From NCBI GenBank assembly GCA_038260305.1, contig JBBSNY010000015.1, positions 1 to 64,000 on the forward strand: 64,000 nucleotides of DNA, written 5' to 3'. Position 1 is the first letter of the stretch, and each line of letters begins with the position of its first letter. Below are positions 8,172 through 17,805 of this stretch, piece after piece. This DNA comes from CADCVQ01 sp038260305. Lineage in GTDB: Bacteria > Actinomycetota > Thermoleophilia > Solirubrobacterales > Solirubrobacteraceae. The translations under genes and the position numbers were made by a program. The notes beneath the pieces are model-generated. The model had not been told where the DNA came from. It saw only the letters and a list, made by a program, of their open reading frames with translations, and ran no database searches.

Positions 8172-8540
8172 ATGAAGATGGTGATCGCGTACATCCGCCA
8201 CGAGGCCTTCGAGCCGATCCGCGCGGACCTGCTGACGAAGGGCTTCCCGTCGCTGTCGGTCAGCGAGGTGAAGGGCTCGGGGCGCCAGAAGGGCATCACG
8301 GAGCGCTACCGCGGAGCCGAGCTGACGAACTACCTTCGCCCGAAGGTGAAGATCGACTGCGTCGTGGCCGACGCCGACGTGCGCACCGTCGTCGATACGG
8401 TCCTGCAGCACGCGCGCACCGGCGGCGTCGGCGACGGCAAGGTCTTCGTGCTCAATGTCGAGGAGGCCTACCGCGTGCGTACCGGCGAGTCCGGCGAGGA
8501 GATTCTGCAGGCGCATCCCGACGCGGCGGCCTCCGCCTGA
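8172..8540 (+). CDS. Nitrogen regulatory protein P-II family, without T-loop Tyr51
   Basis: A 122-residue PII protein. Conserved parts are SEVKGSGRQKG at 31-41, the T-loop E44-R-Y46-R-G-A-E50, VKIDCVVAD, GVGDGKVFV (B-loop) and VRTGESGEE (C-loop). PII trimers bind ATP/ADP and 2-oxoglutarate and control nitrogen metabolism and AmtB transporters. By alignment with E. coli GlnB, position 51, normally the uridylylated tyrosine, is leucine (GAEL), so covalent T-loop modification is unlikely. No amtB or glnD lies adjacent. A GAGGA ribosome site precedes the ATG. Partner unknown. Confidence 0.85.
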   Translation: MKMVIAYIRHEAFEPIRADLLTKGFPSLSVSEVKGSGRQKGITERYRGAELTNYLRPKVKIDCVVADADVRTVVDTVLQHARTGGVGDGKVFVLNVEEAYRVRTGESGEEILQAHPDAAASA

Positions 8541-8618
8541 GCGATTCGTACGGAGCTCTTACGTGCGCGTGGGATCGTCCCTTGTCAGTACGGGCTTCGA
8601 CGAACGAAAGGACGACGG

Positions 8619-9410
8619 ATGAGTCCACGGAGGATCGCGGTGGCCGCTGTCAGCGGCGCGCTGCTCGCCGGCGGCGCCGGCGTCGCGATCGCGGCGGTGA
8701 GCAAGGGCGAGGGCAAGAAGTCTGAGCAGGCGGTGCTCGACGACGCGGCGAAGCGGCTCGGCGTCAGCACCCAGAAGCTGCACGACGCGCTCGCGGCCGC
8801 GCAGGACACCCAGCTCGACCAGGCCGTCAAGGACGGCAGGCTGACCCAGAAGCAGGCCGACGCGATCAAGGCCCGGCGCAAGCAGAGCGGGCGCGTGCTC
8901 GGCGGCGGGCCGGGGCCCGGCGGCCCCGGCATGCACCGCTTTGGAGGCCCAGGCGGTCCCGGCGGTCCGGGGGCTCTCGGGGTTCCCGGCGGTCCGGGCG
9001 GTCCCGGGCCCGGCTTCCGGGGCCGTGGTCGGGTGCTCGGGCCGGTTGGCCTCGACCTCGCGAAGGCGCTCGGGCTGACCCGCGCGCAGTTGCGAGACCA
9101 GCTTCGGGCCGGCAAGAGCATCGCCGACGTCGCCAAGGCGAAGGGCAAGTCGCTCGACGACGTGCGCTCGGCAGTCAAGGCCGACGCGAAGACGAAGGCG
9201 GACAAGGCCGTCGCGGATGGCGACCTCACGCGCAAGCAGGCCGGCGAGTTGCTGTCGCTCCTCGACGACCGGCTCGGGCACCTCGGCGAGGCGGGCGGGA
9301 CGCTCCCTCGCATGCATCGTCGTGGTGCGCCGAACCTGCGGCCGGGCAGCGTCGTGCCGGGCGTCGACGAGCTGCCGCTCCCGCCGGCCGCCGACGGCGT
9401 CTTCAGCTAA
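8619..9410 (+). CDS. Exported Gly/Pro-rich protein
   Basis: A 263-residue protein. An N-terminal signal peptide (MSPRRIAVAAVSGALLAGGAGVAIAA) is followed by a helical region (LDDAAKRLGVSTQKLHDALAAAQ), a collagen-like stretch at about 97-130 with many GGPGGPG triplets, and a second copy of the helical motif (LAKALGLTRAQLRDQLRAGKSIADVAKAKG). The helical halves look like an internal duplication: each has an LG(V/L)(S/T) turn followed by a helix. The ATG has a GAAAGGA ribosome site. I do not recognise a function; an envelope or extracellular structural role is a guess. Confidence 0.75.
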   Translation: MSPRRIAVAAVSGALLAGGAGVAIAAVSKGEGKKSEQAVLDDAAKRLGVSTQKLHDALAAAQDTQLDQAVKDGRLTQKQADAIKARRKQSGRVLGGGPGPGGPGMHRFGGPGGPGGPGALGVPGGPGGPGPGFRGRGRVLGPVGLDLAKALGLTRAQLRDQLRAGKSIADVAKAKGKSLDDVRSAVKADAKTKADKAVADGDLTRKQAGELLSLLDDRLGHLGEAGGTLPRMHRRGAPNLRPGSVVPGVDELPLPPAADGVFS

Positions 9411-9780
9411 GTCAGCGTCAATGAACAAGCTGCGGGCTCGGTGCACCGTCTCGCGGCGCCATGCGCCACTCGCGATGCTCGACGGGCTGGCGCCCGCCTG
9501 CGCTCGCGCGCGGCCCCTGGCATCCACGATCCGGCACCCCGATCACCACATCTTGTTCAGTGACACTTCCTAAGAGCTTCCGCCGGGCGGGTTGTCGCAC
9601 CGCCCGGCGGAGCAGTTCCGCGGGCCGCCACGGCGCGCTTCACGCCCCGTCACCGCAGCGGGCGCGCGGAGTCCGAAGGGCCCGTGACGGGATAACTGCG
9701 GCGTTTGGTCACATGTATCCCGTCGCGGACCCTAACCTTCGGCGCAGCGATGGACGCCGCCGATATCACCCGAGGTCTCG
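9411..9780. other. 370-base non-coding stretch
   Basis: No convincing gene. It holds the hairpin at 9579-9611 and a probable promoter for the downstream kinase: TAACCT around 9732-9737, about 45 nt before the ATG at 9781, which has a weak GAGGT ribosome site. Confidence 0.5.
9579..9611 (+). terminator. GC-rich hairpin, possible terminator
   Basis: A perfect 12-bp stem (TCCGCCGGGCGG at 9579-9590, complement at 9600-9611) with a 9-nt loop. No T-run follows, so it may stop transcription from the exported-protein gene only weakly or with Rho. Confidence 0.5.
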
Positions 9781-10761
9781 ATGGCTGACGCCGGCCCGCG
9801 CGGCGGCGTGGACCTCGGCGGCACGAAGATCCAGACGGTCGTCGTCGATCGCGACAACGCCGTCCTCGGCGAGGCTCGCCGCCCGACACCGACGAGCGGC
9901 GGGCCGAAGGACGTCGCCGCCGCGATCGTCGCCGCGATGCGCGACGCGGCGCAGTCGGCGGGCGTCGCGACGAGCGACCTCGCGCACGTCGGCGTCGGCT
10001 CACCGGGGGCGATCGATCCGCGTAACGGCACCGTCGCGAGCGCGAGCAACCTGCCCGGCTGGACGGCCGCCTACCCGCTCGGGCCGGTGCTCGCGAAGGA
10101 GCTCGGGACCCACGTCGCGCTCGGCAACGACGTCCAGGTCGCGACCGATGCCGAGTTTCAGCTCGGCGCGGGTCGCCCGTACCGCTCGGCGCTCGGCGTC
10201 TTCTGGGGCACGGGCGTCGGAGGTGGCATCATCCTCGACGGCGAGCCATGGATCGGTCGCGGCTCGGCGGGTGAGATCGGCCACGTCTGTGTGCAGATGC
10301 ACCACGGCCTGCACTGTCCGTGCGGGCGCCGCGGCTGCATGGAGGCCTACGCCGGCCGCGGCGCGCTCGAGCAGCGCGCGCGCGAGCTGCACGACAAGGG
10401 CGCCGAGACGGAGCTCTTCAAGATCGCCCGCAAGCGTGGTGCGGAGCGGCTGCGCAGCGGCATCTGGGCGACCGCGCTCGAACGCGAGGACCCGCTCGCC
10501 TGCAAGCTCATCGACGAGGCGATCGAGGCGCTCGGCGCCGGCGTGGCGTCCGTCATCAACGTGCTCGACGTCGAGGTCGTCATCCTCGGCGGCGGGCTCG
10601 GCGTGCGCCTCGGCAAGCCCTACGCCGAGCAGATCGCCGCTGCGATGCTCCCGCACGTCTTCAACGACGACCGCCCGCCGCCGGTGCTCGTCGCCGAACT
10701 CGGCGATCTCGGCGGCGCGATCGGCGCCTGCCTGCTAAGCGTTGCCGCGGACAGCGCTTAG
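9781..10761 (+). CDS. ROK-family sugar kinase, probable glucokinase
   Basis: A 326-residue cytosolic kinase. The phosphate-binding DLGGTKIQ is near residue 10, ASNLPGW and LGNDVQVATDAEF form the sugar site with the catalytic aspartate in GND, and GTGVGGGIIL is the second phosphate motif. The ROK zinc motif CPCGRRGCMEAYAG is intact. ROK proteins include repressors, but no N-terminal helix-turn-helix is present, so this is an enzyme. Glucokinase is the most likely role, feeding the glycolytic operon 0.6 kb downstream; other hexoses or amino sugars are possible. Confidence 0.88.
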   Translation: MADAGPRGGVDLGGTKIQTVVVDRDNAVLGEARRPTPTSGGPKDVAAAIVAAMRDAAQSAGVATSDLAHVGVGSPGAIDPRNGTVASASNLPGWTAAYPLGPVLAKELGTHVALGNDVQVATDAEFQLGAGRPYRSALGVFWGTGVGGGIILDGEPWIGRGSAGEIGHVCVQMHHGLHCPCGRRGCMEAYAGRGALEQRARELHDKGAETELFKIARKRGAERLRSGIWATALEREDPLACKLIDEAIEALGAGVASVINVLDVEVVILGGGLGVRLGKPYAEQIAAAMLPHVFNDDRPPPVLVAELGDLGGAIGACLLSVAADSA

Positions 10762-10795
10762 AGCAACCCGCCGGCGGTGCGCGTGACGCGGAGCC

Positions 10796-11209
10796 TCAGC
10801 CCGCGGCCGCGACCGACGCCGCCTGCGCAGCCTTGAGCTCGTCGTCGAGCACGAGCGCGAAGCCGAGCCCGTGCAGCGTCGCGGGATCCGTCTCGATGCC
10901 CTGCGCGGCGAGGTCCGCGGCGATCCGCTCCCACGCCTCGAGGCGAGCGCCGCTCGGTGCCGCGCGCAGGCGCAGCGACATCTGCACCGACAGCTCGAGT
11001 CCGGCGAGCTTCGACGGATCGATCCGCAGGCTCGTGGACTGCTCCTGCGGATCGAGCGCGCGATCGCCGCTCTCGGTCGTGGCGAACAGCCGCAGATCGA
11101 TGGTCGCGTAGCCGTAGTCGTCGGGCGGGGCGTCGCGCATGGACGCGAGCGCGCCGACGTTGCGCACGCTTGTCGGCGGCTTGGCGGGCTGGTCCTGGGA
11201 GTCGGTCAT
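10796..11209 (-). CDS. Hypothetical protein
   Basis: A 137-residue predicted cytosolic protein, running against its neighbours. The N-terminus MTDSQDQPAKPPTSVRNVG is hydrophilic. A middle section with DYGYATIDLRLF, LRIDPSKLAGLELSVQMSLRL looks like an antiparallel sheet, and the C-terminus (LEAWERIAADLAAQGI, LVLDDELKAAQAA) is helical. An ATG 12 bases upstream is also possible. I do not recognise a family. Confidence 0.6.
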   Translation of the reverse strand: MTDSQDQPAKPPTSVRNVGALASMRDAPPDDYGYATIDLRLFATTESGDRALDPQEQSTSLRIDPSKLAGLELSVQMSLRLRAAPSGARLEAWERIAADLAAQGIETDPATLHGLGFALVLDDELKAAQAASVAAAG

Positions 11210-11245
11210 CGTGGCGTGCAACGCTACCGGGCGGGCGCGACAGGC

Positions 11246-11296
11246 AGGCCCCGCGGGCGACTGTGCGCAGGCCCCGCGGGCGAGCGTGCGCAGGCA
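11246..11296 (+). repeat. Two tandem 23-bp units upstream of gap
   Basis: Units at 11246-11268 and 11269-11291 (CAGGCCCCGCGGGCGA core, ending GTGCG) plus a third partial unit CAGGC. They sit just upstream of a -10-like TAGATT at 11305-11310, about 80 nt before gap, and could bind a regulator of the glycolytic operon. Confidence 0.6.
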
Positions 11297-11388
11297 AGAC
11301 CGACTAGATTTCCGCTCCCGAGCGAGGACGGGGTGGACCTCGCTCGCACGCGGTCAGTTGCGAAATCCCGAGGAAGGACGTATCGAGC

Positions 11389-12387
<999 letters not shown>

Positions 12388-13524
12388 GTGAGAACACTGG
12401 ACGACCTCGGCGACGTCGACAGCCTACGCGGCCTCGTGCGCGTCGACTTCAACGTGCCGCTCAAGGACGGCGTCGTCACCGACGACGCCCGCATCCGAGC
12501 GGCGCTGCCGACGATCGAGGAGCTGCGCGAGATGGGCGCGCGACTGCTGCTCGTCTCACACCTCGGGCGCCCGAAGGATCACGAACCCGAGTTCTCGCTG
12601 CAGCCGTGCGCCGACCACCTCGCGGGGCTGCTCGGTATCGACGTCGAGCTCGCGCCGGATCTCGACCACGTCCCGGACGGGGCGGTCGTCATGCTCGAGA
12701 ACATCCGCTACGAGCAGGGCGAGACGAAGAACGACCCAGGTCTGGCCAAGCGCCTGGGCGACCTCGCGGACTTCTACGTCAACGACGCGTTCGGCGCCGC
12801 CCACCGCGCGCACGCCTCGACGGTCGGCGTCGTGGAGCACGTCGAGCGCTCGGCCGCCGGCCGCCTGCTGCAGCGCGAGGTCGAGACCCTGACCGGCATC
12901 CTCGCGAACCCCGGCCGGCCGCTCGTCGCGATCGTCGGCGGCGCCAAGGTGACCGACAAGATCGGCGTCATCGACGCCTTCCTCGAGGTCGCCGACACGA
13001 TCCTCATCGGCGGCGCGATGAGCTATCCCTTCTTCAAGTCCCAGGGCTACGAGGTCGGCGCGTCGCTGTGCGAACAGGACGGCGTCGAGCCCGCCGCGCG
13101 CGCGCTCGAAGCGTCCGGCGGCAAGCTGCGCCTGCCGGTCGACCACGTGCTCGGCGCGAAGTTCTCCGCCGACACCGAGGCGATCGTCTGCAACGACATC
13201 GACGTGCCGGAGGGCCTCATGGGCCTCGACATCGGCCCGCAGACGGCTGGGCTGTACGCGTCGGTGATCGCTTCGGCCGGAACGGTCTTCTGGAATGGGC
13301 CGATGGGCGCGTTCGAGCTGGCGCCGTTTGCCGCCGGCACGCGCGCCGTCGCCGAGGCCGTCGCCGCGACAGACGCCGTCACGGTCGTCGGCGGGGGAGA
13401 CAGCGCCGCGGCGCTCGCGCAGTTCGGCCTCGACGAGTACGTCACGCACATGTCGACCGGCGGCGGCGCCTCGCTGCAGCTGCTCGAGGGCAAGAAGCTC
13501 CCCGGCCTCGAGGTGCTCGGATAG
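12388..13524 (+). CDS. pgk: Phosphoglycerate kinase
   Basis: A 378-residue monomeric kinase making ATP from 1,3-bisphosphoglycerate. The substrate motif RVDFNVPLKDG, VSHLGRPK, MLENIRYEQGETKND, FGAAHRAHAS, VGGAKVTDKIGVI and the nucleotide loop VVGGGDSAAAL are in order. It is slightly shorter than the usual 390-400 residues. GTG start immediately after the gap stop; its TAG shares one base with the tpiA GTG. Confidence 0.97.
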   Translation: MRTLDDLGDVDSLRGLVRVDFNVPLKDGVVTDDARIRAALPTIEELREMGARLLLVSHLGRPKDHEPEFSLQPCADHLAGLLGIDVELAPDLDHVPDGAVVMLENIRYEQGETKNDPGLAKRLGDLADFYVNDAFGAAHRAHASTVGVVEHVERSAAGRLLQREVETLTGILANPGRPLVAIVGGAKVTDKIGVIDAFLEVADTILIGGAMSYPFFKSQGYEVGASLCEQDGVEPAARALEASGGKLRLPVDHVLGAKFSADTEAIVCNDIDVPEGLMGLDIGPQTAGLYASVIASAGTVFWNGPMGAFELAPFAAGTRAVAEAVAATDAVTVVGGGDSAAALAQFGLDEYVTHMSTGGGASLQLLEGKKLPGLEVLG

Positions 13525-14285
13525 TGGCCCGCACACCGTTCATCGCCGGCAACTGGAAGATGAACAAGACCGTCGAGGAGGCCGAGGACTACATCCAGGC
13601 GCTCCTGCCGCGCGTGTCCTCGATCGACGGCGTCGACGTCGCGATCTGCGTCCCGTTCACCGCGTTGCAGGCGATGGTCGACTCGACGCGCGGCTCGCGC
13701 GTCGAGGTCTTCGCGCAGAACATGCACGAGACCTCGCACGGCGCGTACACCGGCGAGGTGTCCGCGGCGATGCTGAGCGAGCTCGACATCCATGGCGTCG
13801 TGCTCGGACATTCCGAGCGGCGCGAGTACTTCAACGAGAGCGACCGCGCGCTGTCGCACAAGCTCGTGACGGCGCTGCAAGCGGGGCTGCATCCGATTCT
13901 CTGCGTCGGCGAGACCGAGGACGAGCGCGAGCGCGGCGACACCGAGCGCAAGCTGCGCCACCAGGTCCAGGAGGGCCTCGAGCGCCTGACGCCCGAGCAG
14001 ATCGCGATGGTCACGATCGCCTACGAGCCGATCTGGGCGATCGGCACCGGCAAGGTCGCGACGCCCGAGCAGGCACAGGAGGCATGCGCCTTCGTGCGCG
14101 CTCTCGTCGGCGACAAGGCGCCCGCTGCGGCCGACGTCGTGCGCGTGCTCTACGGCGGCTCCGCCAACGCGAAGAACGCCGCCGAGCTGCTCGCACTGCC
14201 CGACATCGACGGCGCGCTCGTCGGAGGGGCGTCGCTCGAGGCGGAGCCGTTCGCGACGATCGTGGGAGCGGCCGTCAACCTGTGA
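13524..14285 (+). CDS. tpiA: Triosephosphate isomerase
   Basis: A 253-residue TIM barrel interconverting dihydroxyacetone phosphate and glyceraldehyde-3-phosphate. FIAGNWKMNK carries the catalytic lysine, His96 is in GHSERREYF, catalytic Glu168 in AYEPIWAIGTG, and the phosphate loop is LYGGSANAKN. Third gene of the glycolytic operon, starting with GTG at 13524 that overlaps the pgk stop and ending in GTGA with gpmI. Confidence 0.97.
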   Translation: MARTPFIAGNWKMNKTVEEAEDYIQALLPRVSSIDGVDVAICVPFTALQAMVDSTRGSRVEVFAQNMHETSHGAYTGEVSAAMLSELDIHGVVLGHSERREYFNESDRALSHKLVTALQAGLHPILCVGETEDERERGDTERKLRHQVQEGLERLTPEQIAMVTIAYEPIWAIGTGKVATPEQAQEACAFVRALVGDKAPAAADVVRVLYGGSANAKNAAELLALPDIDGALVGGASLEAEPFATIVGAAVNL

Positions 14286-15805
14286 GTGCCGGTCTGCCCT
14301 CGGTCTGCCTCGTCATCCTCGACGGTTGGGGTCTGGCACCCGATGGGCCCGGCAACGCCGTGTCGCTCGCCCGGACGCCGGTCTTCGACGCGCTGTGGGC
14401 GCGCTACCCGCACACGACGCTGACGGCGTGCGGACCGGCCGTCGGGCTGCCGGAGGGCCAGATGGGCAACTCCGAGGTCGGCCACCTGAACCTCGGCGCG
14501 GGCGCGATCGTCAAGCAGGACCTGACGCTCATCGACGAGGCCGCGCTGCAGCCGGACTTCGGCGCCAACGAGGTGCTGCTCGCCGCGATGCGCCCGGCGC
14601 CCCGAGTGCATCTGCTCGGCCTCGTCTCCGACGGCGGCGTGCACTCGAGCATCGAGCATCTCGGCGCGCTGATCGAGACCGCGGCCCGCCACGGCGTCGA
14701 GGATCTCGTCATCCACGCGATCACCGACGGCCGCGACACGCTGCCGCACGGCGGTGCCGGCTACCTCGAGACCGTCGAGGGCTGGTGTGCCGACGCGGGG
14801 GTGGGGCGCGTGTCGAGCGTCGTCGGCCGCTACTACGCGATGGACCGCGACAACCGCTGGGAGCGCGTCCAGCGCGCGTACGACGTCATCGTCCGCGGCG
14901 TCGGCGAGCACGCCGTGCCGACGGCGGTTGCGGCCGTGAAGGCCGCCTACGAACGCGGCGAGACGGACGAGTTCGTCACACCGACGACCGTCGGTGACGA
15001 GGGCGCGATCCGCCCCGGCGACGCGGTCATCGCGCTGAACTTCCGCCCCGACCGGATGCGCGAGATGAGCGCCGCACTCGCCGCGCCCGAGTGTCCGGGG
15101 ATCGACCGCCACGGCTCGGCGCCGATCGAGCGCTACACGACGCTGACCGACTACGGCGGAGCGGCGAGTGCGCACCCGATCGCGTTCGTCTCGCAGCGCC
15201 CGACGGTGACCCTGCCGAGCGTCATCGCCGATCTCGGCGGCCACCAGTTGCACGTCGCCGAGACGGAGAAGTACCCGCACGTCACGTACTTCTTCGGCGG
15301 CGGCAAGGAGCAGCCGGAGGAGGGCGAACGGCGTGAGCTCGTGCCGTCCCCGCGTGACGTGCCGACGTACGACCACAAGCCGCAGATGAGCGCTTGCGAG
15401 GCCACCGACGCCTTCGTCGACGCCTGGTCGCACGAGGAATTCCGCTTCGCGGTCATCAACTTCGCCAACGCGGACATGGTCGGCCACACCGGCGTCATCC
15501 CGGCCGCGGTGACGGCGATCGAGACGGTCGACGCGTGCCTGGCGCGGGTCGTCGAGGCGGTGCAGGGGACCGGCGGGGCGCTCATCGTCACGGCCGACCA
15601 CGGCAACGCCGACCACATGCTCGAACCGGACGGCTCGCCGAACACCGCGCACTCACTGAACCCGGTGCCGATCGTCGTCACCGTCGAGGGCGCCACGCTG
15701 GATCCCGACGGCGGCATCCTGGCGGACGTCGCGCCGACGGCGCTCGAGCTGCTCGGCGTCCCGCAGCCGCCGGAGATGACCGGCCACTCGCTGCTGCGCT
15801 CGTGA
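14282..15805 (+). CDS. gpmI: Cofactor-independent (2,3-BPG-independent) phosphoglycerate mutase
   Basis: A 507-residue Mn2+-dependent enzyme converting 3-phosphoglycerate to 2-phosphoglycerate. VILDGWGLAPDGPGNA binds metal, the phosphoserine is Ser64 in MGNSEVGHLNLGAG, and DGRDTLPHGG, RYYAMDRDNRW, FRPDRMREM, NFANADMVGHTG and ADHGNADHM supply substrate and metal residues. The GTG start overlaps tpiA by 4 nt (GTGA). The organism therefore uses the iPGM route in the same operon as gap, pgk and tpiA. Confidence 0.97.
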   Translation: MSAGLPSVCLVILDGWGLAPDGPGNAVSLARTPVFDALWARYPHTTLTACGPAVGLPEGQMGNSEVGHLNLGAGAIVKQDLTLIDEAALQPDFGANEVLLAAMRPAPRVHLLGLVSDGGVHSSIEHLGALIETAARHGVEDLVIHAITDGRDTLPHGGAGYLETVEGWCADAGVGRVSSVVGRYYAMDRDNRWERVQRAYDVIVRGVGEHAVPTAVAAVKAAYERGETDEFVTPTTVGDEGAIRPGDAVIALNFRPDRMREMSAALAAPECPGIDRHGSAPIERYTTLTDYGGAASAHPIAFVSQRPTVTLPSVIADLGGHQLHVAETEKYPHVTYFFGGGKEQPEEGERRELVPSPRDVPTYDHKPQMSACEATDAFVDAWSHEEFRFAVINFANADMVGHTGVIPAAVTAIETVDACLARVVEAVQGTGGALIVTADHGNADHMLEPDGSPNTAHSLNPVPIVVTVEGATLDPDGGILADVAPTALELLGVPQPPEMTGHSLLRS

Positions 15806-15810
15806 CGCGG

Positions 15811-15883
15811 GCGCCGGGCGCCGGGGGCCGCGCGGTCATGGCGGATGCGATGCCGGCGCCGGGCGCCGGGGCGGTCATGGCGG
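15811..15883 (+). repeat. Imperfect direct repeat between gpmI and the permease gene
   Basis: Two copies, 15811-15844 and 15856-15883, each GCGCCGGGCGCCGGGG followed by GCGGTCATGGCGG; the first has 6 extra bases. It lies in the 130-nt gap and does not code convincingly. Confidence 0.6.
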
Positions 15884-15935
15884 AAGTTCCCCGCCATCCG
15901 GGGAAGATCCGACACGACCTCGCGGATTCAGGCCG

Positions 15936-16676
15936 GTGACGGTCGCGCTTGCGGCGGTCGCGGTCCTCCTCGGCGCCGGCCTGCAGTCCGCCACGGGCTT
16001 CGGCTTCGCGCTCGTGTCCGCCCCGATCCTGTTCGCCCTGCTCGGTCCGCAGCAGGCCGTCACGGCGGGTGCCCTGCTCGGGATCGAGCTCAGCACGTTG
16101 ACGCTGGCGACGGAGCGCCGCATCCCGCAGGTGCTGGGTGGCGAGGCCTTCGCGCTTGTGGCATGGTCGCTGCCCGGCCTCGCGCTCGGCGCGGTGGCGC
16201 TGCGTGAGCTGCCCGATCGGGCGCTGTCGGCTCTCGTGGCGGCGGGGGTGCTCGCGGCGCTGGCGCTGCGCTTGCGCGTACGCGCCCGGGGGAGCGGCGA
16301 GCGCGTCGCCGTCCCGGTGCGCTGGGGGCGCACCGCCGTCGCCGGCGTCACCTCGGGCGCGCTCAGCACCGCGACCTCGCTGAGCGGGCCGCCGCTCGTC
16401 CTGCTGCTGCTCGCGCGCGGCGTGTCCGCAGAGCAGATGCGCGACACGCTGGCCGCGATCTTCGTCGCGCTGTCGGCGTTGAGCGCCGTGGCGCTGCTGA
16501 TTGCCGGCGCCTTCGTCGTGCCGGAGGGCGTCGTCGTCCTGCTCGCCGCTGGTCTCGCCGGGCAGGTTCTCGGGCGCCGCGGCTTCGCGCTGCTCGGCGC
16601 CGGGCGCCACGAGGACGCCGTGCTCGCCGTGCTCGCCGTCACGGCGGTCGTCGCGCTCGTCTCGAGCGCGATCTGA
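15936..16676 (+). CDS. TauE/SafE-family sulfite/sulfoacetate exporter-like permease
   Basis: A 246-residue inner-membrane protein with about eight hydrophobic helices in two similar halves. ATGFGFALVSAPILFALLGPQQAV near residue 20 and SGALSTATSLSGPPLVLLLLARG near residue 140 are the paired motifs of the DUF81/TauE family. Members move small anions such as sulfite or sulfoacetate, but this substrate cannot be read. GTG start; separated from gpmI by 130 nt, so possibly its own transcript. Confidence 0.85.
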   Translation: MTVALAAVAVLLGAGLQSATGFGFALVSAPILFALLGPQQAVTAGALLGIELSTLTLATERRIPQVLGGEAFALVAWSLPGLALGAVALRELPDRALSALVAAGVLAALALRLRVRARGSGERVAVPVRWGRTAVAGVTSGALSTATSLSGPPLVLLLLARGVSAEQMRDTLAAIFVALSALSAVALLIAGAFVVPEGVVVLLAAGLAGQVLGRRGFALLGAGRHEDAVLAVLAVTAVVALVSSAI

Positions 16677-16687
16677 GCCGGCGGCGG

Positions 16688-17125
16688 TCAGCGCTTGCGC
16701 AAGAACTTGCCGAGCACGGCCTTCGCCGACGGCTTCGGGCCGGGCGGCGCGTCGCGCGGCGTGCGGGCGCCCCAACCGTCGAAGTTCGCCGGTCCGCCGT
16801 CGCGCCCGTGCTCGATCATCTGCGTCACCCACGCGTTCAGGCGCTCGAGCGACAGCGTCATCGGCGATGTCGCTCCGATGACCATCCAGCGTTGCGTGCC
16901 GTCCTTCTCGTCGCGCGCGCCGCCCTGGAACTCGTAGTCCGTCGCGCTGCGCAGATGTCGCAGGAGCGAGCGGACCTCGGCCTCGCCGGGCGCCGTGTAC
17001 TCGAAGTCCAGGACCAGCGGCGTGCCGTCGTCGACGCCGCGCAGCTCCATCGCCGCCCACGACTTCGGGTTGACCTCGAGGTGCGCCGCGAGCAGACGAT
17101 CGAACTTGTCAGGGGCATCCGCCAT
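16688..17125 (-). CDS. RraB-like hypothetical protein
   Basis: A 145-residue cytosolic protein starting MADAPDKFDRLLAAHLEVN. VLDFEYTAPGEAEVRSLLRHL, a WMVIGAT strand, then a helix (LERLNAWVTQMIEHG) and NFDGWGA match the layout of RraB-family domains, which end in a YDGWGA-like motif and in E. coli inhibit RNase E. A basic tail (PGPKPSAKAVLGKFLRKR) is added. The RraB link is a motif-level guess; an RNase E partner in this organism is not shown. The ATG at 17125 is preferred over the longer frame. Confidence 0.5.
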   Translation of the reverse strand: MADAPDKFDRLLAAHLEVNPKSWAAMELRGVDDGTPLVLDFEYTAPGEAEVRSLLRHLRSATDYEFQGGARDEKDGTQRWMVIGATSPMTLSLERLNAWVTQMIEHGRDGGPANFDGWGARTPRDAPPGPKPSAKAVLGKFLRKR

Positions 17126-17139
17126 TCGGGTCGCGGAGC

Positions 17140-17805
17140 CTAGACGACCGGGCGCTCGAACCCGGCGATGCGGGCCTGGACCCACGCCCGCATCGTCGGC
17201 ACGGTCTGTGGATCGATGTGGTGCGCGCCGCCATGTTCGTGGTACTCGACGGCGAGCCCCGCCGGCGCGAGCAGCGCCCGCGCCGCTCGCGCGAACTCCA
17301 CGGAGATGACCGGATCACGCGCTCCGTGCGTGATGAAGACCGGCAGGTCGGCGTCGCCGTCGAGCTCCGGCTGCCAGCCCTCGACCGTCGGGATGAAGCC
17401 GCTCATCGCGAGGATGCCGGCGGGGGAGGGGCGTCCCGGCCCGAGCGAGACCGCGTAGGACATCACGCAGCCCATCGAGAATCCGCCGATGATCGTGTGC
17501 TTCCACGCGATCTCGCGCTCGGCGAGCCAGCCGTCGAGGAACGCCGTCAGCCGGGCGTACGTCGCGTGGAACGTGGTCGGGTCTGGGAAGCCGACGCGCG
17601 GCACCTGATACCACCAGCGCCCGCCGCCGGGTCCGGGCAACGGTGCGCCCGGGGTCAGGCCGACGAGCCGGCGCTCGGGATCGAGGACGTCGAGCACGGG
17701 GATGAGGTCGTGCTCGTCGGCGCCGCGGCCGTGCAGCAGCACGAGCGCGCCGGCGGGCTCTCCCGTGGCCTCGCGGACGACATGGACGAGCAGCTGTGAG
17801 CTCAC
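17140..17805 (-). CDS. Carboxylesterase/phospholipase-type alpha/beta hydrolase (MhqD-like)
   Basis: A 221-residue serine hydrolase. VLLHGRGADEHD forms the oxyanion region, GGFSMGCVMSY is the nucleophile elbow, D in GARDPVIS is the acid, and H in GGAHHIDPQ the base. Its GTG at 17805 overlaps the dioxygenase stop (GTGA), so both are one operon. Bacillus mhqED pairs exactly such a hydrolase with a ring-cleaving dioxygenase under MhqR control, so a role in quinone breakdown or repair is likely. Substrate unknown. Confidence 0.88.
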   Translation of the reverse strand: MSSQLLVHVVREATGEPAGALVLLHGRGADEHDLIPVLDVLDPERRLVGLTPGAPLPGPGGGRWWYQVPRVGFPDPTTFHATYARLTAFLDGWLAEREIAWKHTIIGGFSMGCVMSYAVSLGPGRPSPAGILAMSGFIPTVEGWQPELDGDADLPVFITHGARDPVISVEFARAARALLAPAGLAVEYHEHGGAHHIDPQTVPTMRAWVQARIAGFERPVV

